Shown here: one piece after another, positions 15,355-24,607 of the stretch
How the letters are laid out: each line of letters starts with the position of its first letter
Numbering within the stretch: the first letter of the stretch is position 1
NCBI GenBank assembly: GCA_030706745.1
Contig: JAUZNX010000003.1
Coordinates: 124,001-188,000 of the forward strand
DNA length: 64,000 nt
DNA from: Bacteroidota bacterium
Lineage (GTDB): Bacteria; Bacteroidota; Ignavibacteria; Palsa-1295
Direction: 5' to 3'
Program-made: the position numbers and the translations under genes
Notes under the pieces: generated by a model
Databases searched by the model: none
Seen by the model: only the letters and a program-made list of their open reading frames with translations
What the model was told of the DNA's origin: nothing

Positions 15355-18300
15355 ATGCGATCCGTTCGCTTGCTTCGAGCCGCGATGCGGCTTATAATCC
15401 TTTGTGGTATTGTTTTTCCAAACTGCGTGGATTCGGCAATGGCTCAAACGGTCCGAAATCAGTTTGTTGGCGCCAGCGTCACCAACGGTGAAGGGCTCCT
15501 TACGATCTATAAGGGCAACCCGGCGAATAAGGAGCTGCTTTCTTTCATTGACATGTCCTTCCTGACCGTTAAGGTGCAGGATCTTTATTACAGCAATAAT
15601 CCATACGGCAATCTGATTGGCCAAAGCTGCGCGTCTCAACCGGTAAACGTCATATTGAACAACGGCCAATCCTCATTGGTCGGAGATACCCTTCGGACAA
15701 TCTGGCCCGAAACCGGATTTGACATCGAGCAGGATGCGTACCCTGTCGAATTTACTAATAGCGGCGTCATTGTCATCAGCATCAAGATCATCAATCACCT
15801 TGCTTCGCCCGTAAGTGCTCAGGCTCAGTACCTGTTGGATAACATGAACAGCAATGCGAAGCCTGGTGGTGGAACTGATGGTGCCAACGACAATCCGTAT
15901 TTGATCCACCGCTATGGGTATACTCGGAATTGGCAGGACTGCGGTCCAAACCCGATCCCAAGTTTTTACCTGGCATTCGAGAATCCACCGGACTCTGCGG
16001 TATTGGGAACAGTCGGCATTGGCTATGTCAATGACAGCTTTCCGCCTCGGCCGCTTGGTCTAAAGCCGCTCTCCTTCATGGAATTCGGCGATTGGCAGAA
16101 TCAAGGCAATTTCACGTGGGGTCCCCCATGTGCTTCTTCGCGTACGCAGTTTGCAGATGAGGCGACGCTTTTGATGGGCCCAAGCGGACTGACGGCTTCG
16201 GCGTATTCACCGGGCGGATCTAGCGGATCTGATAGCATAACAGAAATATTCCGAACCGCCTACGGTACGCCGGAGTGGTGCTTCGATCATGGGAAGATCG
16301 TTGGCTTTGCGCTGTATCCGCAACACATCTATTGGGATCCGATCACTCGAAAGTACACGCCAAACCCTTTCCAGGTTGAGACATTCCTGTTCAATGTTGA
16401 ATCGGGAACAGCGAGCGGAGTAAAGATTCGACAGACCGTCGGTGACCCGGTCGTCATCAAGAGCCCGAAGCCGACTGGAGCGCCCACGACCCAGCAGCAG
16501 AATGTTGGGACAATCCCCGGTTGGAATCCAAATCAGAGCGGCGGAATTGCTGATATTCGCTGGATTGACTCGGTGCTTGTACTTCCTTCAGGATGTGCTG
16601 CCTCCTTCCCAGTTAATATTCAGTTTGATGTAACGTCTCCTGGCCTCGATCCTGTATTCAACACTCCATGGAATGATTGCTCCCTAACCATTGAGTGTGC
16701 GCATCCGGACACTATTCCACCGCAGTTCGAGAACTCGTTTACAGGGTGCGATTCTATCAAGTACGATACCATTACCGTACATGATAATGATTACTACGAT
16801 ATTGGCCTGGATAACATCACATACTCCTCACCGGATATGAATCCGACGAGTCAGTATGCCGTCACGCCCTCCACGATGCCAGTATTCGGGTGTAGCAAGA
16901 CACCATTCAAGATATTCGTTCATCAAGTGGACACATTTCAGAAGGGGCATGTTATTTTTGCCTTTACAGATTGTGCCAAGAATGTAAGTTTGGATACGAT
17001 TTGCTTCACGGGGCATCCTCCGCTGCCGGACTTGACTGCGCCACGTTTCTTCGATTCTGTTGCGGCCGATTGCCACGCCCGCTGCCGCACGTTGAACGTG
17101 ACGGATACCGTGAACAGCTTAACAAGTATCGATCGCGGGGTTGATGTGATCGATACGGTTGCGGATACGAACATGACACTCTCGGGTGTCCCGGCTGGAG
17201 GAAAGTACCCGGCCAATACGCCGCTGGCCTCCATCGGTATTTGCGTGACAGACTCAATGCAGAATGGCACGATCATACTCCGAGCCACGGACACCGCGCA
17301 TAACGTCCGACTCGACACAATATCGTTTTGCACAACGCCGGATACCCATGCAGCGATCATCACGCAGCACCCATACACACCTGCCGACAGCTCATGGCAT
17401 CTGCATGTGGTGGACACACAAGCCTGGGACCGCGGCATCGACTCCATATGGGTGGACAATGCTTCGAACGTCACGACCATGCCAGCATCATGGCCAGCCC
17501 ACTTGGGCTGCGTTCGAACTTTCGACTTTGCACTGAAGGTCAATGACACGACGAAATGCGCAAGCGGCACCGTGCATGTGCGGGACTGTGCCGGCAACAT
17601 CACGACGCCGCTCCTGATCGCTAAGTCCGAGGGGGCGAAGCCCGGAATTACGTCAACGAAGACCGTATTGTGCGGCGGGAGTGATGCCATCGTGCTAACT
17701 GCCACGGGAAATTTTGCAACCTGGTTGTGGTCAACTGGCGAAACCACGAAGACGCTCACGGTCAATACGGCTGGCAGCTATACCGTCTCCGGCAATGATG
17801 GCGAGGGCTGCACGTCCACGTCCGATCCGATCGTGATTACCAGCTCGCCGGCGATTCCGGTGATCACCCCTCCAGGCCCGGTGGCCGTTTGCGCGCCCGA
17901 TTCAGTGTTGCTCGATGCGGGCACGCCATACGCAACCTACCAATGGCTAAAAGATGGTTCTGCTCTTACCGGAGCGACATTGGAGAAGCTCAAGGTCGGT
18001 GCGACAGGAGCGTATACCGTACAGGTGACGAATGCGGCCGGTTGCTCGGGCACATCACCGGCGGTGCAGATCACAATCAATCCGCTACCTCCCCAACCGG
18101 TTATCACCTTCGCGAATAACATCCTGAGTTCAACGCCAGCGCTGTCATACCAGTGGTCGCTGGATGGTACAGTGATTCCTGGCGCGACTGGCCAGAGCTA
18201 CACGCCGCAGACTGGCGGCGATTACACGGTGACCATCACCGATGCCAATGGTTGCACGAATACGTCTCTGCCATACTCGAACTCAGGCTCGACGGTGATC

Positions 18301-18954
18301 GCATTGCCTTCGATGGTCCTTGCACAGCAATCGCAACACGTGACCATCCCACTGAGTATTGCGACCTCGCAAAGCTTTCCAGCGAACGTGAAGACCTGGA
18401 CGGCGACTATTGCCTATAACCCGACCATGCTTGTTCCCGACCCGAATGGCCCGACATTCTCCTCGACGACCCCGGGCATTGTGACTTACACTGGTACGAG
18501 TTCTGCGACGACGGGGATGCTGCAGGATCTGCAATTCATTGCAGCGCTCGGCGATAGCATTTGTACGCCGGTCACGATTCAATCATTTACGTGGAGCGCA
18601 CCGGGAATTTCCGTGACGATGCAAAACGGCAACTTCTGTCTGACTGGCCTTTGCACACAGGGTGGCACGCGGCTAATCGATCCGAATCAGACGCAGTTCT
18701 CGCTGAGTGCCCCACGACCGAACCCCGCGTTTACGAACGTCCAAATCGACTATACGCTCATCGAACAGGGACAAACGACGCTCGTCATCTACGATTTGCT
18801 GGGGCACGAGGTGCGTCGGCTCATCGATGGCGTTCAGGAGCCGGGGACCTACAGCGTTTCCGCGGATATTAGTTCACTCCCTGCCGGGACCTATGTGTAT
18901 TCTCTTCGCACTCCAACGATCGTTGAATCCCATCACTTGCAGATCGCTCGGTAA
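15355..18954 (+). CDS. Large secreted protein with Ig-like/PKD-like modules and T9SS sorting domain
   Basis: The chosen ATG gives 1199 residues with a signal peptide (about 1-31, ending SAMAQ). The N-terminal 450 residues look like a single large domain. Repeating beta-rich modules with paired cysteines follow (DTISFCTTPDTH, DTICFTGHPP), then several Ig-like repeats (GSYTVSGNDGEGCTSTS, GAYTVQVTNAAGCSG, GDYTVTITDANGCTNTS). A cohesin-like stretch follows (about 980-1090), and a type A T9SS sorting domain closes the protein (FSLSAPRPNPAFTNVQIDY ... LPAGTYVYSLRT). It is probably an adhesive or cell-surface structural protein. The OmpA-like gene starts 7 nt downstream on the same strand, so they may be co-expressed. 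Confidence 0.85.
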   Translation: MRSVRLLRAAMRLIILCGIVFPNCVDSAMAQTVRNQFVGASVTNGEGLLTIYKGNPANKELLSFIDMSFLTVKVQDLYYSNNPYGNLIGQSCASQPVNVILNNGQSSLVGDTLRTIWPETGFDIEQDAYPVEFTNSGVIVISIKIINHLASPVSAQAQYLLDNMNSNAKPGGGTDGANDNPYLIHRYGYTRNWQDCGPNPIPSFYLAFENPPDSAVLGTVGIGYVNDSFPPRPLGLKPLSFMEFGDWQNQGNFTWGPPCASSRTQFADEATLLMGPSGLTASAYSPGGSSGSDSITEIFRTAYGTPEWCFDHGKIVGFALYPQHIYWDPITRKYTPNPFQVETFLFNVESGTASGVKIRQTVGDPVVIKSPKPTGAPTTQQQNVGTIPGWNPNQSGGIADIRWIDSVLVLPSGCAASFPVNIQFDVTSPGLDPVFNTPWNDCSLTIECAHPDTIPPQFENSFTGCDSIKYDTITVHDNDYYDIGLDNITYSSPDMNPTSQYAVTPSTMPVFGCSKTPFKIFVHQVDTFQKGHVIFAFTDCAKNVSLDTICFTGHPPLPDLTAPRFFDSVAADCHARCRTLNVTDTVNSLTSIDRGVDVIDTVADTNMTLSGVPAGGKYPANTPLASIGICVTDSMQNGTIILRATDTAHNVRLDTISFCTTPDTHAAIITQHPYTPADSSWHLHVVDTQAWDRGIDSIWVDNASNVTTMPASWPAHLGCVRTFDFALKVNDTTKCASGTVHVRDCAGNITTPLLIAKSEGAKPGITSTKTVLCGGSDAIVLTATGNFATWLWSTGETTKTLTVNTAGSYTVSGNDGEGCTSTSDPIVITSSPAIPVITPPGPVAVCAPDSVLLDAGTPYATYQWLKDGSALTGATLEKLKVGATGAYTVQVTNAAGCSGTSPAVQITINPLPPQPVITFANNILSSTPALSYQWSLDGTVIPGATGQSYTPQTGGDYTVTITDANGCTNTSLPYSNSGSTVIALPSMVLAQQSQHVTIPLSIATSQSFPANVKTWTATIAYNPTMLVPDPNGPTFSSTTPGIVTYTGTSSATTGMLQDLQFIAALGDSICTPVTIQSFTWSAPGISVTMQNGNFCLTGLCTQGGTRLIDPNQTQFSLSAPRPNPAFTNVQIDYTLIEQGQTTLVIYDLLGHEVRRLIDGVQEPGTYSVSADISSLPAGTYVYSLRTPTIVESHHLQIAR

Positions 18955-18961
18955 CCGATAC

Positions 18962-20992
18962 ATGGCACGCTTCGCTCGCAATACTTTCGGACTCCTTGCA
19001 GTCTGTTCGACACTTTATTTCCACGGCGTGACGTACGCTCAAACGTCTTCGCAGACGGAAGTCCCGCCGCCGGAGCTTTGGAAATCCACGTTCGGATTGT
19101 TCGGGGACGCTGCCTGGAACATTCACAAAGCGAATTTTCAATCGCTCCCGGGCATTCCGAATTGCTGCCCCCTCTTCGAGAACGGCTCGGGCCTCGGTGG
19201 TGCATTCGGTGCATTCTTCGATTACGATCTCGGCGGCGGACATCTTGGCGTTCGCCTTGGCATCGATATGTTCGATGGCAAGTTCACCGTCGAAGAACCG
19301 ATCACACTCGCGATCAATGGAGTCGCCACGCCTGGGAATCTCGAGCATACCCTTGCTTCACAGTTCACCACCTGGTCGATCCAGCCATATTATGCGTTCG
19401 AACTTGCGGGCTTCCGTCTCATGGCTGGTGTGGATGCGGGTCTCGTCCGGAAGTACACGTTCGATCAGGCCGAAACGATTACGCAACCTACGAATCAGGG
19501 AGCATTCGATTCTACGAGCTCGCGATCGAGGAATGTGTATCATGAGACTATCCCGCAGGCGGCAACGACGCGGTTTGGGATCATCCTTGGAGCCTCGTAT
19601 CCATTGCCGATGAACACGACCGGCACGCTGCACCTGATACCGGAAGTCCTATACGACTACGGCTTCACGCCGATGGTAACCGGCCTGACATGGTCAGTGA
19701 GTGCACTTCGTGGCGGCGTCGGGATCGGATATACACCACTCCATGTGTACCAACCGCCGCCGCCACCTCCTCCGCCCCCGCCGCCACCCGCGCCGAAGCC
19801 GGCCCTTGCAGTGGACATCAAGGCATATACCATCATTGATGGCCGCAGGGACTCCACAAATCTTTCAGTCACGGTCGAGGAATTCTATTCCACGACGATG
19901 ACTCCTCTGCTTCCATTCGTGCTCTTTGGCCTGGACGATGCGAAGATTCCAACCCGCTATCATAATATTACTGCCGCCGAAGCCGCGGACTTCAAAGAGC
20001 GGAAGACAGACTCCACCGATAACGTCCGGGTCTATCACGACCTGTTGAATATCATCGGACAGCGGATGCGCGCCTATCCAAAAGCCCATCTCACGTTGAC
20101 CGGCTGCACATCGAACGAGCCCGAGGAGCTCGCGGATAAGAATCTTCCATTGGCACGAGCCACTTCGGTTGCGAACTATCTCAAAAATATTTGGGGAATC
20201 TCAGCCAACCGATTGACACTCCAGACGCGAGGACTTCCTGCAAAACCATCCTCACTCACAGAACAGGATGGAAAGGAAGAGAACCGCCGCGTGGAAATTG
20301 CTACTACGGAGCCTGCGATTCTTGCACCGATTACGCTGGCCGATACTACGCTTTCGACCAATCCGCCGATGATGCAGTTCGTCCCCCGCGTCACCGCGCA
20401 GGCTGGCGTCAAATCCTGGGATTTATACGCCATGCAGCCGGCGATGATCCTACACCATGCTTATGGTAAGGGTGCTCAACCCATCCAGGGATGGATGTGG
20501 GACTTGCGGTCATCGGCGTCAAAAATCCCGCGATCGGAAGATACCCTCGAGTACGGCCTCGATGTCACTGATTCAGCCGGCCAGGAACAGACAGCAATCG
20601 GCACGATCCCGGTCCGGCAGACGACACTCAGCAAGAAGCGGCTCGAGCGCGTTGCGGATAAGATAATCGAGCGGTATACACTTGTACTCTTCGACTTCGG
20701 CGCGGCTAAGATTGACCCGCAAAATCAACGCGTCATCGACTTGATCCGAGAGCAGATCTCCTCTGGTACGAAAGCGACGATCACCGGCTATGCCGATCGT
20801 AGTGGCGAGGATGCGCTCAATCAGCGCCTGACTGAAGATCGCGCGAAAGCTGTAGCTAATATGCTTGGCGCGACCGATGTTGTAGTTCAGGGTAAAGGCA
20901 AATCGGTCTTGCTGTTCGATAACAACATTCCCGAGGGCCGCTTCTACTCACGAACGGTCAATATCGTACTCGAGAAGCCGATCAACCAGTAG
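18962..20992 (+). CDS. OmpA-family outer-membrane protein with two OmpA-like domains
   Basis: A 676-residue product with a signal peptide (1-27, ending TYAQT). An outer-membrane barrel-like region (about 35-265) is followed by a run of 12 prolines near 265-276 as linker. Two OmpA-like peptidoglycan-binding domains follow. The first is degenerate (about 340-445; ARATSVANYLKNIWGI, ENRRVEI). The second is fuller (about 565-670; TLVLFDFGAAKIDPQNQRV, ITGYADRSGEDALNQRLTEDRA). Such proteins tie the outer membrane to peptidoglycan. It lies 7 nt after a T9SS cargo gene and ends at a strong terminator. Two tandem OmpA domains are uncommon; the first lacks the usual TD motif and may be structural only. 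Confidence 0.87.
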   Translation: MARFARNTFGLLAVCSTLYFHGVTYAQTSSQTEVPPPELWKSTFGLFGDAAWNIHKANFQSLPGIPNCCPLFENGSGLGGAFGAFFDYDLGGGHLGVRLGIDMFDGKFTVEEPITLAINGVATPGNLEHTLASQFTTWSIQPYYAFELAGFRLMAGVDAGLVRKYTFDQAETITQPTNQGAFDSTSSRSRNVYHETIPQAATTRFGIILGASYPLPMNTTGTLHLIPEVLYDYGFTPMVTGLTWSVSALRGGVGIGYTPLHVYQPPPPPPPPPPPPAPKPALAVDIKAYTIIDGRRDSTNLSVTVEEFYSTTMTPLLPFVLFGLDDAKIPTRYHNITAAEAADFKERKTDSTDNVRVYHDLLNIIGQRMRAYPKAHLTLTGCTSNEPEELADKNLPLARATSVANYLKNIWGISANRLTLQTRGLPAKPSSLTEQDGKEENRRVEIATTEPAILAPITLADTTLSTNPPMMQFVPRVTAQAGVKSWDLYAMQPAMILHHAYGKGAQPIQGWMWDLRSSASKIPRSEDTLEYGLDVTDSAGQEQTAIGTIPVRQTTLSKKRLERVADKIIERYTLVLFDFGAAKIDPQNQRVIDLIREQISSGTKATITGYADRSGEDALNQRLTEDRAKAVANMLGATDVVVQGKGKSVLLFDNNIPEGRFYSRTVNIVLEKPINQ

Positions 20993-21002
20993 AATATCGA
21001 AA

Positions 21003-21037
21003 TATAGTGGCGCGATTTCCGCGCCACTATAGGCTTT
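21003..21037. terminator. Strong terminator between convergent OmpA-like and phosphohexomutase genes
   Basis: A perfect 12-bp stem TATAGTGGCGCG/CGCGCCACTATA (21003-21014, 21020-21031) with a 5-nt loop, followed on the plus strand by GGCTTTT. It overlaps the last codons of the minus-strand mutase. Confidence 0.85.
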
Positions 21038-22445
21038 TCGCGAACGCGAGGAGTTTCTTGACCAGTGCCGTGCTGGGGGCTTCCGCGTAATAGCGAAGCA
21101 ACGGCTCGGTCCCTGATGCGCGGATCATCAACCACGCGCCCTTGTCGAGAGAATACTTAAACCCGTCAAGACTACTCGTCTTCAAAACCTTCAATCCGGC
21201 GATCTCGCTAAATCCCTTCTTCGCACGATCGAGCACCTGTTTTTTGTGCTCGTCCGTTGTATGATAATCGAACCGGTCGTATTTATGCGGACCGTACTGC
21301 TTCTCAAGCTCCGCAACGAGGACGCCGAGCGGCTTCTTGTAGTGACCACAAATCTCGCAAAGCAACAGGCCGTTAAAGAGGCCGTCTCGCTCGGGAATAT
21401 GCAGTGAAGGAATGCCGATACCACCCGACTCTTCGCCTCCGATAAGTACGCCACCTTTCAGCATGTATTCGGTGATATACTTAAATCCGACTGGGGTGCG
21501 CTGAAGCTTCAGTCCATAGTTCGTGCACATCTTCTCAACCATGCTTGTCACCGATTCGCTCACGACGACCATTCCCTTCTGCCTGCGGACCTCTACAAGA
21601 TACTTAAGCAGCAGGCACAGGATCATTTGAGACGAAAAGAACTCGCCGTTCTCATCGATGGCACCGATGCGGTCGGCATCGCCATCTGTAATGAGTCCGA
21701 TGTCGAAGCCTTGCTCGACGATAAGCTTGGCAAGCTCTTTTGTGGTGTCTGCGAGTGGCTCGGGCCGGGTATTGCCAAAACCAGGATTCCAAACATCATG
21801 GAGAATCACAGCCGAGGGTAACAAAGTCTCCAGGTTACCAACCCCAGCGCCATACATTGGGTCATAGGCAATCTTGATCTTCGATCGTTTGATGCGATCG
21901 AGCTTCACAAGTCGCGCAAGCTCTTTGACGTAAATCGCTTTGGCATCGACTTCGGTGATGCGACCTTCCTTCTGAAATTGTTCGAACGAAGCAATCTGAC
22001 CAGAATGAAAATCCTTCGAGGTACGAGAGCGATTGGCATCGCTATTAGTGGCCGCTTCAATCTTGGCAATGGCATCAGGAAGCGCCGACCCTCCGTACTC
22101 GCCTTTGATCTTGAAACCATTATACTTGGCCGGATTGTGCGAGGCCGTAATCATTACTCCGCCACACAATTTCTTCTTAACTATCGTGAGTGAAGTAGCG
22201 GGTGTCGAGACAACGGACTTTGCGATCAAAACCTTGAGACCTTCCGCTGCCAGCACGCGGGCGGTGAGTTCGGCGAATTCTCGACTGAGAAAACGAGCAT
22301 CATACCCCACCATCACGCCACTCGATGCATTCGGGAGCTTCTTGAAATAGAGGGCCGCGCCACGCGCAACCTGATGAACATTCTCGAATGTATAACTCTC
22401 TGCGATGACATCCCGCCATCCGTCAGTTCCAAATTTGATTTCCAT
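21027..22445 (-). CDS. Phosphoglucomutase/phosphomannomutase family enzyme
   Basis: The 472-residue protein has the four-domain alpha-D-phosphohexomutase layout. It shows the N-terminal FGTDGWR, the phosphoserine loop TASHNP (about 100), the metal-binding loop DGDADR (about 245), the sugar-binding GGEESGG (about 330) and the phosphate-binding RASGTEP (about 445). It interconverts 1- and 6-phosphates of glucose, mannose or glucosamine and would feed nucleotide-sugar synthesis for the envelope genes nearby. Exact substrate cannot be read from these motifs. It is monocistronic and divergent from the carbonic anhydrase gene. Confidence 0.95.
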   Translation of the reverse strand: MEIKFGTDGWRDVIAESYTFENVHQVARGAALYFKKLPNASSGVMVGYDARFLSREFAELTARVLAAEGLKVLIAKSVVSTPATSLTIVKKKLCGGVMITASHNPAKYNGFKIKGEYGGSALPDAIAKIEAATNSDANRSRTSKDFHSGQIASFEQFQKEGRITEVDAKAIYVKELARLVKLDRIKRSKIKIAYDPMYGAGVGNLETLLPSAVILHDVWNPGFGNTRPEPLADTTKELAKLIVEQGFDIGLITDGDADRIGAIDENGEFFSSQMILCLLLKYLVEVRRQKGMVVVSESVTSMVEKMCTNYGLKLQRTPVGFKYITEYMLKGGVLIGGEESGGIGIPSLHIPERDGLFNGLLLCEICGHYKKPLGVLVAELEKQYGPHKYDRFDYHTTDEHKKQVLDRAKKGFSEIAGLKVLKTSSLDGFKYSLDKGAWLMIRASGTEPLLRYYAEAPSTALVKKLLAFAKSL

Positions 22446-22538
22446 TGTGCCGTATCAACTTTAAGCAGGCGGATCCGTTCCCGCTTGAGTTGGAGTTTTC
22501 AGGAGTATACGAGTAAACATGAGCGTTCTCAGAACTGC

Positions 22539-23141
22539 ATGAGTCAACTACCGCACCTTTTCGCCAATAACCGCCAGTGGGCCAAGCAGACCCTCGAAAC
22601 AGATTCCACATTCTTCGAAACACTCGCAAGACAGCAGAAACCGGAATATCTTTGGATCGGCTGCTCGGATAGTCGGGTGCCGGCCAACGAAATCGTCGGC
22701 CTGATGCCCGGCGAGCTATTCGTGCATCGAAACGTCTCCAACTTGGTAATTCATACTGATATGAATTGCTTGTCGGTCATTCAGTTCGCGGTGGATGTCC
22801 TGCATGTCAAACATATTATTGTCTGTGGGCATTATGGCTGCGGAGGTGTGGCGGCAGCAATTGACCCAAAGCCGCACGGACTCATTGATAATTGGCTGCG
22901 GCATATTCGTGACATTGCGATCAAGTATGCATTCGAACTTTCTTCGGACCATCCCGGAGAGCGAACTCTGGATCGCCTGTGCGAGCTGAATGTCATCGAA
23001 CAGGTGCACAATGTTGCTAATACGACGGTTGTGCGTGAAGCCTGGCAGCGCGGTCAGACGCTCGCTGTCCATGGCTGGATCTATGGGATCAAGGATGGCC
23101 TTTTGCGAGATTTAGAGGTGAGTATCGCGAGTGCCCAATAG
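22539..23141 (+). CDS. Beta-class carbonic anhydrase
   Basis: The 200-residue protein carries the zinc-binding set of beta-carbonic anhydrases: C42 and D44 in GCSDSR, then H98 and C101 in GHYGCGG. The substrate-gating Asp44-Arg46 pair is intact. The enzyme interconverts CO2 and bicarbonate in the cytoplasm, supplying bicarbonate to carboxylases. The start at 22539 fits the family N-terminus (MSQLPHLFANNRQW); in-frame upstream codons overlap the mutase start and lack similarity. HGWIYGIKDGLLRDL matches the usual C-terminus. Confidence 0.96.
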   Translation: MSQLPHLFANNRQWAKQTLETDSTFFETLARQQKPEYLWIGCSDSRVPANEIVGLMPGELFVHRNVSNLVIHTDMNCLSVIQFAVDVLHVKHIIVCGHYGCGGVAAAIDPKPHGLIDNWLRHIRDIAIKYAFELSSDHPGERTLDRLCELNVIEQVHNVANTTVVREAWQRGQTLAVHGWIYGIKDGLLRDLEVSIASAQ

Positions 23142-23263
23142 CGAAGCACTGATTCATTTTACTGCCGTTTGACCCCAGGAAACAATAGACTGCGCATATC
23201 GTTGGATGCTCGGTGCCACTTCAGCCATTGATTCCTCCCAATACGATTCCTGAGAAGAGGACC

Positions 23264-24607
23264 ATGCCGAATAAGGGTCTGAAGTATCGGTTGATGCATT
23301 CAGCAATAGCTCTGCCGCTCGTTGTGGCTTTATTAGTACGCCTCGCCGCGTTTCCGCTTGCTCATCTCGGGAAGTCGGATACCCTGTGGAATTGGGAGTA
23401 TGCTGCGATTGCCCTGAATATCGCCGCTGGCAAAGGATATTCTTCGAACTGGAATTATCCCGGACTGAGCCACACGCTTACACTGCCGACAGCATACATG
23501 CCGCCAGGTCAAGTTGTGATACACTTACTGGCGCTTGGCCCCTTTGGCGATACTCTCGCAGGTCAAATTGCGTTGTTTCTTGAAGAGGTCTTGCTCGGCG
23601 GGGTCTTTGTTTTCGCCATGTGGAAGGTCCTTTCCCTGCTCTTTGGTGCTATGTCGAGGACCACGAGGCTGGGCGTTTGGCTCGCCGCGTTGTATCCTAG
23701 TTTCATCGCCGCCTCGACGACATTGGGAGTCACCAGCGGGGTCCTCGCTCTCGATGCGCTCTTTTTATGGATATTCGTGCTCGCAATTGATAAACTTCGC
23801 ACAGGGAATCGTGGAAACGCGAAGTTCATCGGAGCAGGCGTGCTGGGCGGACTAATTGCGCAGTTCCGTTCGGAAGCCTATCTCCTCATGGCGCTGTCGT
23901 TTGTTCTTGTCCTCTGGGTCAATCGATTTTGGGTTCGACGATTAGCGCCAGCCCTTGGCTTTGCAGTCCTTGGTGCTGCGGTGGTTTGCTCGCCGTGGAT
24001 CATTCGAAACTACGTGGTCTTTCACAGGCCCATTATAACATCGACAAACGGCGGATTCAACTTCTGGCGAGGTCATAGTGCAGAGGCCACTGGTTCGGCA
24101 TACATCAACGATCGAGTTGCCGTTTGGACGACAGATGCTACGTGGAGGCAAATCGAACCCACGGGTGCTGTCGATTCGAATGTGGAATTCCGGCAAGACT
24201 CGTTTCTGTGGAGTGATGCCCGACAATGGATACGCGACCATCCACTCATCGAGGCGAAACGGTCATTCCTAAAACTGTTCAACTTCCTCGTAATCGATTG
24301 GCGGAATCCACAAGCGCGGTATCTTCCCTATCTCATAGTCTATTTCGCGACAGTGTTCGCTGCCATCGTGGGTATCGTTCGGGTACGACGTGAGCACATT
24401 TCCAGAAATCTCGTTGTACGAGATGCGCTGGCACTCATGCTGCTGTGGGTTGTATTTTACACCTGTGTGGCGGTGGTCTTCTTTCCAATGCCACGCATTC
24501 AAGTCATTTTAACTGGATTCTATTTCCCAATTGTTGTCTATGGCGCGGAGGACATTTTCGATTGGGCGCGCAAGAACCTGCTCCGGAAGATTCCGACAAA
24601 TGACTGA
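23264..24607 (+). CDS. GT-C type membrane glycosyltransferase (PMT/ArnT-like)
   Basis: The 447-residue protein has about ten hydrophobic spans and the GT-C layout. The first periplasmic loop after helix 1 carries acidic and aromatic residues (LGKSDTLWNWEYAAIALNIAAGKGYSS, split here by context), and a Pro/Trp-rich WIIRNYVVFHRPI lies near 265. The family transfers sugars from polyprenyl-phosphate donors outside the inner membrane. The ATG at 23264 follows AGAGG; an upstream in-frame start adds 17 residues without hydrophobicity. It converges on a second GT-C gene, their stop codons abutting. Acceptor is unknown. Confidence 0.72.
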   Translation: MPNKGLKYRLMHSAIALPLVVALLVRLAAFPLAHLGKSDTLWNWEYAAIALNIAAGKGYSSNWNYPGLSHTLTLPTAYMPPGQVVIHLLALGPFGDTLAGQIALFLEEVLLGGVFVFAMWKVLSLLFGAMSRTTRLGVWLAALYPSFIAASTTLGVTSGVLALDALFLWIFVLAIDKLRTGNRGNAKFIGAGVLGGLIAQFRSEAYLLMALSFVLVLWVNRFWVRRLAPALGFAVLGAAVVCSPWIIRNYVVFHRPIITSTNGGFNFWRGHSAEATGSAYINDRVAVWTTDATWRQIEPTGAVDSNVEFRQDSFLWSDARQWIRDHPLIEAKRSFLKLFNFLVIDWRNPQARYLPYLIVYFATVFAAIVGIVRVRREHISRNLVVRDALALMLLWVVFYTCVAVVFFPMPRIQVILTGFYFPIVVYGAEDIFDWARKNLLRKIPTND

